Assembly (NCBI GenBank): GCA_029577135.1
Contig: JARQPW010000014.1
Location: 1 to 62,763 of the forward strand
Origin: Acidimicrobiales bacterium
GTDB lineage: Bacteria > Actinomycetota > Acidimicrobiia > Acidimicrobiales > MedAcidi-G1
DNA length: 62,763 nt
Direction of reading: 5' to 3'
Below are positions 25,862 through 34,693 of the stretch, piece by piece. Position numbers and translations under genes: made by a program. Each line of letters opens with the position of its first letter. Position 1 is the stretch's first letter. Under the pieces are notes generated by a model. It saw nothing but the letters and a program-made list of their open reading frames with translations. It was not told the origin of the DNA and did not search any database.

Positions 25862-27117
25862 GGAAGCCTCGTTCGCAGGGTCTCGATCAGGTCGGTTCGG
25901 GCCACGGTCTCCTGTCCGGCGTCGCCGCGCAGGTCACGGACGGTGGCGGTGCCGCCGGAGCACTCGTCCTCGCCGATGATCACGGCGAGGGCGGCACCAC
26001 TGCGGTCGGCAGCCTTCATCTGGGCCTTCATGGAGCGGTCGTCCCAGGCCCGGTCGGCGCGCAGCCCAGCCCGACGCACCTCGTCGGTGACGAGGACCGC
26101 CTCGTCGCCACCGCAGGTGTCGACGACGAAGACGTCGACGGCCGATGCGGGGGCCTCGAACACCTCCTCGGCGTCACAGGCCAGGAGGGTGCGGTCGACC
26201 CCGAGGGCGAAGCCGACTCCCGGAGTCGGCGGTGCCCCCATCGCCTCGGCCAGGCGGTCGTAGCGCCCACCGCCACCGATCGCGTCCTGGGCGGCGTCGA
26301 GGGCCTCGGCGACGAACTCGAAGGTGGTGCGCAGGTAGTAGTCGAGGCCGCGGACCAGGCGGGGCGAGACCGTGCACGGGATGCCGAGGGCGTCGAGGGC
26401 GCCGCGCACCTGCTCGAAGTGGCGGGCGGCGTCGTCGGACAGGTGGTCGATCATCTGCGGTGCCGCGGCGACGAGGTCGGCGTCCTCGGGGCGTCGGGAG
26501 TCGAGCAGGCGCAGCGGGTTGGTGGCGAGCGTCTGGCGGGACTCTGCGGAGAGGGCGTCGGCGTTGGCCGAGAAGTGGGCGGTGAGGGCGTCGACGTAGC
26601 GGGTCCGGTCTTCGGGGTTGCCGAGCGAGTTGACGAGCAGGGACACCCGCCGCAGGCCGAGACGCTCGTAGAAGCGCCATGCCAGGGCGATGACCTCGGC
26701 GTCGAGGTGCGGGTCGTCGGGTCCGAGGGCCTCGACGCCCACCTGGTCGAACTGCCGGAAGCGGCCCTTCTGGGCCCGCTCGTAGCGGAAGTTGGGACCG
26801 GCGTACCAGACTTTCCAGGGCACGACCGGACGGTGCTGGGCGAACGCCCGCACGACCGAGGCGGTCTGCTCGGGCCGCAACGCGAGGCTGCGTCCGCCCT
26901 TGTCGAGGAACTCGTACATCTCCTTCGAGACCACGTCGGTGGCGTCACCCAGGCGGCGGAACACCTCGACGTGCTCGAACATGGGTGGCACCACCTGGAG
27001 GTAGCCGGCCGAGCCGACCACGTCCGCGAACACCTCGACCAGCGTCCGCCAACGGGCGGAGTCCGGCCAGAGGATGTCGCGTGTGCCCTTCGGGGCCCGA
27101 TAGGTGGAGTCGGCCAC
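25858..27117 (-). CDS. hisS: Histidyl-tRNA synthetase
   Basis: Charges tRNA-His. 419 aa with YRAPKGTRDILWPD at the start, motif 2 FRYERAQKGRFRQFDQVGVE, the His-specific LVRGLDYYLRTTFEF and GGGGRYDRLAE, and a C-terminal anticodon-binding domain (DVFVVDTC...). GTG 27117 lies 8 bases after a TAACCT hexamer without an SD, so hisS-aspS-isomerase likely has its own leaderless promoter, consistent with its 46-base separation from rel. Confidence 0.97.
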   Translation of the reverse strand: MADSTYRAPKGTRDILWPDSARWRTLVEVFADVVGSAGYLQVVPPMFEHVEVFRRLGDATDVVSKEMYEFLDKGGRSLALRPEQTASVVRAFAQHRPVVPWKVWYAGPNFRYERAQKGRFRQFDQVGVEALGPDDPHLDAEVIALAWRFYERLGLRRVSLLVNSLGNPEDRTRYVDALTAHFSANADALSAESRQTLATNPLRLLDSRRPEDADLVAAAPQMIDHLSDDAARHFEQVRGALDALGIPCTVSPRLVRGLDYYLRTTFEFVAEALDAAQDAIGGGGRYDRLAEAMGAPPTPGVGFALGVDRTLLACDAEEVFEAPASAVDVFVVDTCGGDEAVLVTDEVRRAGLRADRAWDDRSMKAQMKAADRSGAALAVIIGEDECSGGTATVRDLRGDAGQETVARTDLIETLRTRLP

Positions 27118-27125
27118 GGGGGCAG

Positions 27126-27131
27126 AGGTTA
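27126..27131 (-). promoter_or_regulatory. Leaderless -10 element for hisS
   Basis: TAACCT, 8 bases before the GTG of hisS, in the 46-base gap after rel. Confidence 0.5.
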
Positions 27132-27163
27132 CCGGTGCCCCCCGGCCCCGGTCCCGGATCCAG

Positions 27164-29386
27164 TCAGGAACCGCGTCCGGGCACCACCCGGTACACGTCG
27201 TAGACCGAGTCGATGTCGCGGATCTGGTGCAGCACTCGCTCCAGGTGACCGGCGTCGCCCATCTCGAACTCGAAGCGCATCCGGGCCACCCGGTCGGTCC
27301 CGCTCGTCACGGTCGAGGTGCTGAGCACGTTGACCCGGTGGTCGGCGAGCACCCCAACCACGTCGCGCAGCAGCAACGGCCGGTCCAGGGCCTTGACCTC
27401 GAAGGAGGCGACGAAGTGGGAGGCGGTCTGTTCGTCCCATTCGACGTCGATGAGGCGCTCGGGTTGGCCCCCCGACAGCGACACGGCGTTGGCACAGTCG
27501 GCGCGGTGCACCGAGACGCCTCGTCCCCTGGTGACGAAGCCCATGATCTCGTCCGGCGGAACCGGCGTGCAGCAGCGCGAGAGCCGGATCATGACGTCTT
27601 CCAGGCCCTCGACGTGGACGCCGACCGAGCCCCGGTCGCGTCGCAGGGGCCGTTGGGTGAGGGCGGTGACCGACAGGTGCTCGGCGACCTCGGGTGCGTG
27701 CTCGAGCAGTTGCCGTTCGACCCGGCCGACCACGGCCCGGGCCGACACGTGGTGCTCGCCGATCGCCGCGAACAGGGCGTCGAGGTCCGTGTAGTTCATC
27801 GACCCGCCGATGTCGGCCAGCGCCCCCCCGTCGAGGATCTCCTTGATCGGGAGGCCGGCCCGGCGGAGTTCCCGGACGAGGTCGTCGTGTCCGCTGTCGA
27901 TGGCCTCGCTGCGGCGCTCCTTGGTGTGCCAGTGGCGGATCTTGTTGGCCGCACGGTGGCTGGAGACGAACTTCAGCCAGTCCTTGCTGGGACCAGCGCC
28001 GGGTTGCTTCGAGGCGATGACCTCCACGGTCTCGCCGGACTCGAGACGGGTGTCGAGCGGCACCAGGCGGCCCTCGATCCGGGCGCCGATGCAGGCGTTC
28101 CCGACCTCGGTGTGGATGGCGTAGGCGAAGTCGACGGGCGTGGCGCCGATGGGGAGGGCGACGACCTGTCCCTGCGGCGTGAAGACGTAGACCTCGTCCT
28201 GTTCGAGGTCGGTCTTGAGGTTGTCCATGAACGTGCCATGGTCGGGCGTGTCGTCCTGCCATTCGACGATGCGTCCCAGCCACGCCATCTCGTCGGACGG
28301 GAGCGTGCCCTTGTAGTCCCAGTGGGCGGCCACTCCCGTCTCGGCCCGGCGGTGCATCTCGACGGTGCGGATCTGGAACTCGACCTGCTTGCCCTGGGGG
28401 CCGATCACCGTGGTGTGGAGCGACTGGTAGAGGTTGAACTTGGGCATCGCCACGTAGTCCTTGAAGCGCCCCTGCACCGGAGTCCAGACGGCGTGGATCA
28501 CGCCGAGGGCGGCGTAGCAGTCGCGTACCGTCTCGACCACGACCCGGATGCCGACCAGGTCGTAGATCTCGTCGAACGGGCGCCCACGGACGATCATCTT
28601 CTCGTAGATGCTCCAGAGGTGCTTCGGTCGACCGTCGATGTCCGCCTCGATGGCGAATTCCCGGAGCCGCTGGTCCACCTCGCTGGTCAGCTGCTCGAGG
28701 TAGAGGTCGCGTTCGGGTGCCCGGTCCTGGAGCATCTGGTCGATCTGGCTGTAGCGCTTCGGATGCAGTGTGGCGAGGGCGAGGTCCTCGAGCTGCATCT
28801 TGACCTCCTGCATCCCGAGCCGGTGGGCCAGGGGGGCGTAGATGTCGAGCGTCTCGCGCGCCACCCGCTGCCGTTTTGACTCGGAGAGCGCCGCCACGGT
28901 CCGCATGTTGTGCAGGCGGTCGGCCAACTTGATGATGAGGACCCGAAGGTCCTTGGCCAGGGCCACGAGCATCTTGCGCATGCTGGCGGCCTGCTGCTCC
29001 TCCCTGCTCTCGAAGGTGAGCCGGTCGAGCTTGGTGACCCCGTCGACGATCCGTGCCACGTCGGCTCCGAAGTCGCGTTCGAGGTCGACGAGGTCGACGG
29101 AGGTGTCCTCGACGGCATCGTGGAGCAATGCCGCCGCGATCGTGATGTCGTCGAGCCCCTGGCGGGCGACGATCGTCGCGACCGAGAGCGGGTGGTTGAT
29201 GTAGGGCTCGCCGGACTTGCGGGTCTGGCCCTCGTGGGCGCCCAGTGCGACCTGGTAGGCGCGCTCGATCAGGTCGGAGTCGGCGGCGGGGTGGTGTTCA
29301 AGGAAGGCCGTCAGCAGCAGTGAGGTCTCCTCGACCGCACGTTGCGGCCGGCGGCGCCATGGCAGCACCCGGCTGACGGCTGCCAC
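27164..29386 (-). CDS. rel: Bifunctional (p)ppGpp synthetase/hydrolase (Rel)
   Basis: Makes and degrades the alarmone (p)ppGpp. 740 aa with the full long-RSH layout: HD hydrolase domain (ALLHDAVEDT, KLADRLHNMRT) in roughly the first 200 residues, synthetase domain (GRPKHLWSIYEKM, EIYDLVGIRVVVETVRD, FKDYVAMPKFNLYQSLHTTV), TGS domain (VYVFTPQGQVVALPIGATPVDFAY split), zinc-finger/helical region (RLSRCCTPVPPDEI) and a C-terminal ACT domain. Intact HD residues suggest hydrolysis is retained. GTG 29386 follows, by one base, the stop of a short leaderless upstream ORF. Confidence 0.97.
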   Translation of the reverse strand: MAAVSRVLPWRRRPQRAVEETSLLLTAFLEHHPAADSDLIERAYQVALGAHEGQTRKSGEPYINHPLSVATIVARQGLDDITIAAALLHDAVEDTSVDLVDLERDFGADVARIVDGVTKLDRLTFESREEQQAASMRKMLVALAKDLRVLIIKLADRLHNMRTVAALSESKRQRVARETLDIYAPLAHRLGMQEVKMQLEDLALATLHPKRYSQIDQMLQDRAPERDLYLEQLTSEVDQRLREFAIEADIDGRPKHLWSIYEKMIVRGRPFDEIYDLVGIRVVVETVRDCYAALGVIHAVWTPVQGRFKDYVAMPKFNLYQSLHTTVIGPQGKQVEFQIRTVEMHRRAETGVAAHWDYKGTLPSDEMAWLGRIVEWQDDTPDHGTFMDNLKTDLEQDEVYVFTPQGQVVALPIGATPVDFAYAIHTEVGNACIGARIEGRLVPLDTRLESGETVEVIASKQPGAGPSKDWLKFVSSHRAANKIRHWHTKERRSEAIDSGHDDLVRELRRAGLPIKEILDGGALADIGGSMNYTDLDALFAAIGEHHVSARAVVGRVERQLLEHAPEVAEHLSVTALTQRPLRRDRGSVGVHVEGLEDVMIRLSRCCTPVPPDEIMGFVTRGRGVSVHRADCANAVSLSGGQPERLIDVEWDEQTASHFVASFEVKALDRPLLLRDVVGVLADHRVNVLSTSTVTSGTDRVARMRFEFEMGDAGHLERVLHQIRDIDSVYDVYRVVPGRGS

Positions 29387-29387
29387 G

Positions 29388-29432
29388 TCAGTGCCGTCCG
29401 GGTCGGTCGACCTGGTCCGACTGGTTCCTCAT
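29388..29432 (-). CDS. Candidate leaderless upstream ORF of rel (14 codons)
   Basis: ATG 29432 encoding MRNQSDQVDRPGRH, stop TGA ending at 29388, then one base, then the rel GTG. Its ATG is exactly 6 bases after TACCGT, the ideal leaderless spacing. It is out of frame with rel. No conservation can be judged from one sequence, so it may simply be the leader of rel mRNA. Confidence 0.35.
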   Translation of the reverse strand: MRNQSDQVDRPGRH

Positions 29433-29438
29433 CCCTCC

Positions 29439-29444
29439 ACGGTA
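29439..29444 (-). promoter_or_regulatory. -10 element for rel
   Basis: TACCGT in the gap after secF; predicted transcript starts on the A of ATG 29432, giving rel a 46-base leader that is almost entirely the small ORF. Confidence 0.5.
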
Positions 29445-29480
29445 GCGGTCGCCGACAACCGGCCGGATTCCGAGGGGGTG

Positions 29481-30599
29481 TCAGTTCCGCCGCTTCTTGC
29501 GGGGACGGGGCGGTGCCCCACTCCCCGAGCCTCCGGGTCGTGCCGCAGGAGCGGGCCGCCGGCGGGCCGGGCCCTTGGACCGGCCGGACGATTCGCTGGA
29601 CCGGGAATCGGGTGCCGAGGCCTCGTCGCGCCCGATGGTCCGGGTCGGCCCGTCGAGCAGGCCACGGCCGGCGAGTTTGCCCCGGACCTGCGCCCAGCGC
29701 TGCTCGCCCTCCTTGAGGCGGGCCACCATGGCTGCGGCGAGGAACAGCGACGAGTACGAGCCGACGAGGATGCCCACGAGCAGGGCGAGGGCGAACTCGC
29801 GCAGGGCGGTGGCGCCGAGCGCCACCGAGCCGACCACGAGCAGCGACAGCACGGGTAGCGCCGAGGTCACGCTGGTGTTGATCGAACGCATGGCCACCCG
29901 GTTGAGGGCAAGGTTCATCAACTCGGTGTAGGTGTAGCGCTCGGTCGCACCGAGGCGGCCCGTCATCTGCCGGACCTTGTCGTAGACGACGATCGTGTCG
30001 TAGAGCGAGTAGCCCATGATCGTCAGGAAGGCGATCACGGTCGCCGGCGTCACCTCGACGCCGAGCAGCGAGTAGACGCCGACGCTGACGACGATGTCGT
30101 GGGCGACCGCCGCCAGTGCCCCGGCTGCCATCTTCCACTCCAACCGGGCGCTGATGTACAGGGCCACGACGAGGAAGAACACGACGAGTGCGCGCACTGC
30201 CTTGTCGGTGACCTCGTCGCCCCAGGTGGGGCCCACCTGCTCGAAGGTCTCGACCGGTCCCAGTTCGGTGGAGAGAGCGTCGCGGATCTCCGCTGCCCGG
30301 GCGGGGTCGTCGATGTCGGATCGGATCCGGATCATGTCCCCGTCGACGACCTGGATCCTGGCGCCGTCGGCGTCGAACCGGCTGAGGAGGCTGCGGGCAT
30401 CGGACACCGACGCATCCGGGGCCGCCACCTCGTAGGAGGTGCCGCCGGCGAAGTCGATGCCCAGCTCGAGGCCGCGCAGGCCGAACGACCCGAGGCTCAG
30501 GAGGAGTGCGACTCCCGAGACCAGTGCGGCGACGCGCCACCACCGGGGGAAGTCGATCACCGTCTCGCCGGCGTACAGGCCCCGGAGCACGGCGATCAC
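29481..30599 (-). CDS. secF: Protein translocase subunit SecF
   Basis: Integral membrane partner of SecD that uses the proton-motive force to help pull preproteins through SecYEG. Six helices with LGIDFAGGTSYEV in the first periplasmic start and the signature GYSLYDTIVVYDKVRQ. The 372-aa protein ends in a long Arg/Lys/Pro/Ser-rich cytoplasmic tail of about 60 residues (…ARRRPAPAARPGG…RPRKKRRN). GTG 30599 overlaps the secD stop by 4 bases. Confidence 0.95.
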   Translation of the reverse strand: MIAVLRGLYAGETVIDFPRWWRVAALVSGVALLLSLGSFGLRGLELGIDFAGGTSYEVAAPDASVSDARSLLSRFDADGARIQVVDGDMIRIRSDIDDPARAAEIRDALSTELGPVETFEQVGPTWGDEVTDKAVRALVVFFLVVALYISARLEWKMAAGALAAVAHDIVVSVGVYSLLGVEVTPATVIAFLTIMGYSLYDTIVVYDKVRQMTGRLGATERYTYTELMNLALNRVAMRSINTSVTSALPVLSLLVVGSVALGATALREFALALLVGILVGSYSSLFLAAAMVARLKEGEQRWAQVRGKLAGRGLLDGPTRTIGRDEASAPDSRSSESSGRSKGPARRRPAPAARPGGSGSGAPPRPRKKRRN

Positions 30600-32110
30600 G
30601 GGGTGCTCGCCTTCGGCTCGGGTCGGAACACGGCGCCGGAGGCCGGGAGGCCGAACAGGCTCGGCCGTCGGGCGAACCAGGAGGTCCTCGCCAGCACCCG
30701 GACCATCGGCCCCATGAAGAAGTAGGTAGCCACCAGGTCGAGGATCGTGGCCAAGCCGAGGTAGAAGGCGAAGCCGCGGACGGCACCGACGGTGAGCCAC
30801 CAGAGCAGGGCCGCTCCGATGAGAGACGCCGTGTCGGCCTTGACGATCGTGGAGAAGGCGATCGGGAAGGCGCGGTCTACCGTCGACCGTGCGGTGCGGC
30901 CGTCGCGGATGTCCTCCTTGAGGTGCTCGAAGTACACGACGTTGGAGTCGACGGACACGCCCACGGCGACGATGATCCCGGTGACGCCGGCGAGCGTGAG
31001 CGCCAGACCCGACTGGGTGCCAAGGTGGGCCACGATCGACCACAGCAGCGAGCCGGACACCGCCAGGCTGGCCAGGGCGACGAGCCCGAGCAGCCGGTAG
31101 TACCCGACGATGAACAGGGCGACCAGCAGCAGGCCGACGAGGCCCGCCACGATGCCCGCATCGAGGGAGTCCTGGCCGATGGTCGCCGAGACGACCCGGG
31201 TGTTCTCGGCGACCAGCTCGACCGGGAGGGCGCCGTAGCGCAGCGCCAGGGCCACGTCCTCGGCCTCGCGCTTCTCGAACGAACCGGAGATGACGATGCG
31301 GTCGCGCTCGAAGGCCGACGCCCGGATCTGTGGCGCCGTGATGACCTCGCCGTCGAGGACGATGGCGATCAGCCCGTTCGTGTATCCCTGCAGCAACGGG
31401 CACGACTCGTCGCCCCGGAAGCACCTGGCGGAGGCGTCGTTGAAGGCGTCGATGCCGGCGGCGCCCTTTTTCAAGGTCACCCCGACCTGCCACCGGAAGT
31501 CGATGAAGTCGGCGTCTGCGTCCTCGAGGGCGTCGCCGGTCAGGACCGTGGGGCCCAGCACGTACCGGTAGCCCCCGGTGCTCCCCGTGCCGGAGCCACC
31601 GAGGATCACGAAGTCCTCGGCGAGGTCGGCCTCGGGGGGGGTCAGGCCGTCGTCGCCGGTGGCGGGGCGAATGGTGCCACCGCGCACCAGGTTGCATGAG
31701 GCGAACGGGTCGGCGGCCATGTTGCCGCTGCCCTCCGAACCGCGTGTGCCGGCGATGGCCACCGGCAGGACCTCGCAGACCGGACGGAATCGGAGCTCCG
31801 CCGTGGTGCCGACCAGCTCGAGGGCCCGCTCCTGGTCGTCGACGCCGGGAAGCGAGACCATGACGCCGTCGACGGTGCGGGAGATCTCGGGTTCGGCCAC
31901 GCCGAGGGCGTCGATCCGGTTCCGGATGATCTCGACGGTCTGGTCGAGCATCTCCTCGGTGGCCGGCTCACTGGCGGTCAGGCGCACCGACACGCCACCC
32001 TGGAGGTCGAGGCCGAGCAGCGGCTGGTTGTCCCAGAGGAGCGTCAGGGCCGCTGCCGCGACCGACACCACGAGGATGCCGACGAGCCGGACGACCTGGC
32101 GGCGAAACAT
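30596..32110 (-). CDS. secD: Protein translocase subunit SecD
   Basis: Membrane subunit of SecDF. First helix (VRLVGILVVSVAAAALTLL), then LGLDLQGGVSVRLTA opening the large extracytoplasmic P1 region with VVSATIGQDSL, then five more helices with GVSVDSNVVYFEHLKEDIRDG. The start is unclear: ATG 32110 (504 aa) lies just before the first helix; ATG 32197 overlaps yajC and would add a Pro/Ser-rich 29 residues; neither has a good SD. Between yajC and secF, the standard cluster. Confidence 0.94.
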   Translation of the reverse strand: MFRRQVVRLVGILVVSVAAAALTLLWDNQPLLGLDLQGGVSVRLTASEPATEEMLDQTVEIIRNRIDALGVAEPEISRTVDGVMVSLPGVDDQERALELVGTTAELRFRPVCEVLPVAIAGTRGSEGSGNMAADPFASCNLVRGGTIRPATGDDGLTPPEADLAEDFVILGGSGTGSTGGYRYVLGPTVLTGDALEDADADFIDFRWQVGVTLKKGAAGIDAFNDASARCFRGDESCPLLQGYTNGLIAIVLDGEVITAPQIRASAFERDRIVISGSFEKREAEDVALALRYGALPVELVAENTRVVSATIGQDSLDAGIVAGLVGLLLVALFIVGYYRLLGLVALASLAVSGSLLWSIVAHLGTQSGLALTLAGVTGIIVAVGVSVDSNVVYFEHLKEDIRDGRTARSTVDRAFPIAFSTIVKADTASLIGAALLWWLTVGAVRGFAFYLGLATILDLVATYFFMGPMVRVLARTSWFARRPSLFGLPASGAVFRPEPKASTP

Positions 32111-32159
32111 GTGGGTGGGCGGGGACGAGGAGGCGTCGGGTGTCGGGCCGGGACCCGGA

Positions 32160-32444
32160 TCAGTCCTCGATCGGGTCCTCGGACTCGTCGGGCGCATGTT
32201 CGTCGAAGCGGCGGTCGACGGTCCCCTTGAGCACCTTCAGTTCGAGGTCCTTGGCGACCTCCAGCCAGATGACGTCACCCTCGACCTCGGAGACGACACC
32301 GAAGATGCCGGCGGTCGTCACGATCTCGTCGCCGGCGGCGATCGACCCCACCAGGTTGCGGTGCTCGCGGGCCCTCTTCTGCTGCGGCCGGATCATGACC
32401 ATGTACAGCACGCCGAACATGAGGACGATGGGAAGAAATGACAT
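32160..32444 (-). CDS. yajC: Preprotein translocase subunit YajC
   Basis: Small single-helix accessory of SecDF. 94 aa: membrane helix FLPIVLMFGVLYMVMI followed by the signature RPQQKRAREH, the GDEIVTTAGIFGVV fold, and an acidic C-terminal tail (DEHAPDESEDPIED). ATG 32444. A TAGGCT hexamer about 42 bases upstream could drive yajC-secD-secF. Confidence 0.95.
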   Translation of the reverse strand: MSFLPIVLMFGVLYMVMIRPQQKRAREHRNLVGSIAAGDEIVTTAGIFGVVSEVEGDVIWLEVAKDLELKVLKGTVDRRFDEHAPDESEDPIED

Positions 32445-32486
32445 GACGAGCGCAATCCCCTGTTGGAACGACCGGCGGACCGGGAA

Positions 32487-32492
32487 AGCCTA
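32487..32492 (-). promoter_or_regulatory. Probable -10 element for yajC-secDF
   Basis: TAGGCT in the gap between tgt and yajC; transcription would start near 32480 with a leader of about 36 bases containing AGGGG. Confidence 0.4.
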
Positions 32493-32533
32493 CGCGGCGG
32501 GACGTGTTGCGAGGCAGCTGAGGGTGCCGGACC

Positions 32534-33643
32534 TCATCCCCAGACGGCGTGCGTCTCCGCCCGGAACGCCTCGAAGCGGCCCTCCACGATCGAGGTCCGC
32601 AGGCGTTCCACGAAGTCGAACAGCCAGGCCAGGTTGTGCAGCGTCAGGAGGCGCCGACCGGTCGGCTCGTCTGTGAGCAGCAGGTGGCGGAGGTAGGCGC
32701 GGCTCCAAAGCGCCGCCGGACTCGACGGGAAGCTCGGGTCGAGAGGCGACTCGTCGGTGGCGAAGCGGGCGTTGCGCAGGTTGAGGCGACCGGTCGAGGT
32801 GAGGATCGTGCCGTGGCGGGCGTGGCGGGTGGGGAGCACGCAGTCGAACATGTCGATGCCCCGGGCGACGACCTCGACGAGGCCGACCGGGTCACCCAGT
32901 CCCATGAAGTAGCGGGGCTGGTCGGCGGGCAGGAGGTCGACGGCGGCCGAGAGCGGCTCGAACATCTCCTCCCGGGTCTCCCCCACGCTCAGCCCGCCCA
33001 CGGCGTACCCGTCGAACCCGACCCCCACCGTCCGTTCGGCGCTCTCGGCCCGCAGCGCCGCATCGACCCCTCCCTGCACGATTCCGTACTGGCACTGCCG
33101 CTCCGACGCATCGGGGTGCTCGAGGAAGGCTCGGCGACCCCGGTCCGCCCAGGCGGCGGTCCGCTCGACCGCCTGGCGGAGCACCCGGCCGGGTGCGGGG
33201 AGCGCCGGGCACACGTCGAGGACCATCTGAATGTCGGCGCCGAGGTCCGCCTGCACCTGCGCAGCGCCCTCCGGCGTCAGGCGGTGGGTGCTCCCGTCGT
33301 AGGTCGACCGGAACACCGCTCCGTCGTCGTCGACCCTCGGCTGCAACGAGAAGATCTGGTAGCCACCCGAGTCCGTGAGGGTGAGGCCGTCCCAGGCGGC
33401 GAAGGCGCCGAGGCCACCGAGCTCGCGGACGACGTCGGCTCCGGGCCGAAGCATCAGGTGGTACGTGTTGGCGAGGACCACCTCGGCGCCCAGGTCGGCC
33501 AGGTCCGTCGACGAGAGGTGCCGCACGGCCCCACGGGTTCCCACGGGCATGAAGCAGGGGGTCCGGAACGGACCGCCGGGCGTCGTCACCGAGCCGGCGC
33601 GGGCACCCCCATCGGTGGCTACCGGGAGAAAGTCGGACCTCAC
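32534..33643 (-). CDS. tgt: Queuine/preQ1 tRNA-guanine transglycosylase lacking the zinc cysteines
   Basis: Exchanges guanine 34 of GUN-anticodon tRNAs for preQ1. 369 aa: Asp of TDSGGYQIFSLQ (about 91), GIVQGGVD, GYAVGGLSVGE, and the nucleophile region MFDCVLPTRHARHG (Asp about 267) are intact. The C-terminal zinc site is not: where the family has CxCxxC before the WSRAYLRHL block, this protein reads LDPSFPSSPAALWSRAY (about 301-317), with no cysteine; only the fourth ligand-equivalent His (LTLHNLAW, about 336) remains. GTG 33643 overlaps the queA stop by 4 bases, supporting a true queuosine role. Confidence 0.92.
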   Translation of the reverse strand: MRSDFLPVATDGGARAGSVTTPGGPFRTPCFMPVGTRGAVRHLSSTDLADLGAEVVLANTYHLMLRPGADVVRELGGLGAFAAWDGLTLTDSGGYQIFSLQPRVDDDGAVFRSTYDGSTHRLTPEGAAQVQADLGADIQMVLDVCPALPAPGRVLRQAVERTAAWADRGRRAFLEHPDASERQCQYGIVQGGVDAALRAESAERTVGVGFDGYAVGGLSVGETREEMFEPLSAAVDLLPADQPRYFMGLGDPVGLVEVVARGIDMFDCVLPTRHARHGTILTSTGRLNLRNARFATDESPLDPSFPSSPAALWSRAYLRHLLLTDEPTGRRLLTLHNLAWLFDFVERLRTSIVEGRFEAFRAETHAVWG

Positions 33644-34659
33644 GAGTGGCCTCCAGGTTCGCCGGGTGCCACCAGCATGGCGTCGCCGAAGGAGAGGAAC
33701 CGGTACCCCTCTGCCAGCGCCGTCGCATACAGGTCCCTCCAGCCCTGGCCGACGAAGGCGTCGAGCATCACCAGCAGGGTCGATCCGGGGAGGTGGAAGT
33801 TGGTGAGCAGAAGATCGACGACCTCGAACCGGAACGGTCGGCGGATGAACAGGTCGGTGCGACCGGTGTCCCCTCCCCGTGCCGCCGACTCGAGCGCCCG
33901 GACCGTCGTCGTCCCGACGGCGAGGACCCGGTCGGCGGACCGACAGGCGTCGAGGGTCGCCGTCGGTACCTCGTAGGCCTCGCTGTGCATCCGGTGGTCG
34001 TCGAGGTCGTCGACGACGATCGGGCGGAACGTGTCGAGGCCGACCACCAGCTCGAGGCGTTCGATGCCCGCACCCGCCTCCCGGCATGCATCGAGGACGT
34101 CGTCGGTGAGGTGGAGGCCGGCGGTCGGCGCCGCCGCCGAGGCGGGCCTGTCGGCGTAGACGGTCTGGTAGCGGTCGGGGTCGTCGAGCACCGTCGTGAG
34201 GTAGGGGGGCAGGGGCATCTCGCCGTGGCGGTCCAGTGCGGCGGATACGCCTCCGACCGCTTCGAGCCGGACCAGGCGCCGACCCTCGCCCAGGTCCTCG
34301 TCGATCGTAACCTCGAGATCGGGGCCGGGCCGCAGGACGGTTCCCGGGGCAACCCGTCGTCCGGTCCTCACGAGTGCCTCCCAGGTCTCGCAGGTCCCGG
34401 TGCCGTCGACCCGTTCGAGCAGCAGCACCTCGACCGCCCCGCCGGACTCCTTGGCGAGGCGCAGGCGGGCGGGCAGCACCTTCGTGTCGTTGAGCACGAT
34501 CACGTCGCCGGGACGGACCAGCTCCGGGAGGTCGCGGACCGTGAGGTGGCGGATCCCGTCGCCGAGGTCGACGAGGAGCCGGGCCGACGGGCGATCCCCG
34601 AGCGGCACCTGGGCGATCGACGACGCCGGCAGATCGTAGGCGAAGTCGGCCGGTCGCAC
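33640..34659 (-). CDS. queA: S-adenosylmethionine:tRNA ribosyltransferase-isomerase
   Basis: Transfers the ribosyl group of SAM to preQ1 in tRNA, making epoxyqueuosine. 339 aa with FAYDLPASSIAQVPLGDRPS at the N-terminus, VIVLNDTKVLPARL, the PTAGLHLTDDVLDACREAG active-site block and LLTNFHLPGSTLLVML. GTG 34659 sits 8 bases after TAGGAT without an SD. PreQ1 synthesis genes (queCDEF) are not in the window. Confidence 0.96.
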   Translation of the reverse strand: MRPADFAYDLPASSIAQVPLGDRPSARLLVDLGDGIRHLTVRDLPELVRPGDVIVLNDTKVLPARLRLAKESGGAVEVLLLERVDGTGTCETWEALVRTGRRVAPGTVLRPGPDLEVTIDEDLGEGRRLVRLEAVGGVSAALDRHGEMPLPPYLTTVLDDPDRYQTVYADRPASAAAPTAGLHLTDDVLDACREAGAGIERLELVVGLDTFRPIVVDDLDDHRMHSEAYEVPTATLDACRSADRVLAVGTTTVRALESAARGGDTGRTDLFIRRPFRFEVVDLLLTNFHLPGSTLLVMLDAFVGQGWRDLYATALAEGYRFLSFGDAMLVAPGEPGGHS

Positions 34660-34667
34660 GACGGCCG

Positions 34668-34673
34668 ATCCTA
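34668..34673 (-). promoter_or_regulatory. Leaderless -10 element for queA-tgt
   Basis: TAGGAT, 8 bases before the queA GTG, in the 34-base gap after ruvB. Confidence 0.5.
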
Positions 34674-34693
34674 GGAGGGTGCAGTCGCGGTGG

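Noticed and set aside
29481-31697. Extended frame merging secF with sequence inside secD
   Set aside because: The upstream part is the shifted frame of secD; SecF begins at GTG 30599.
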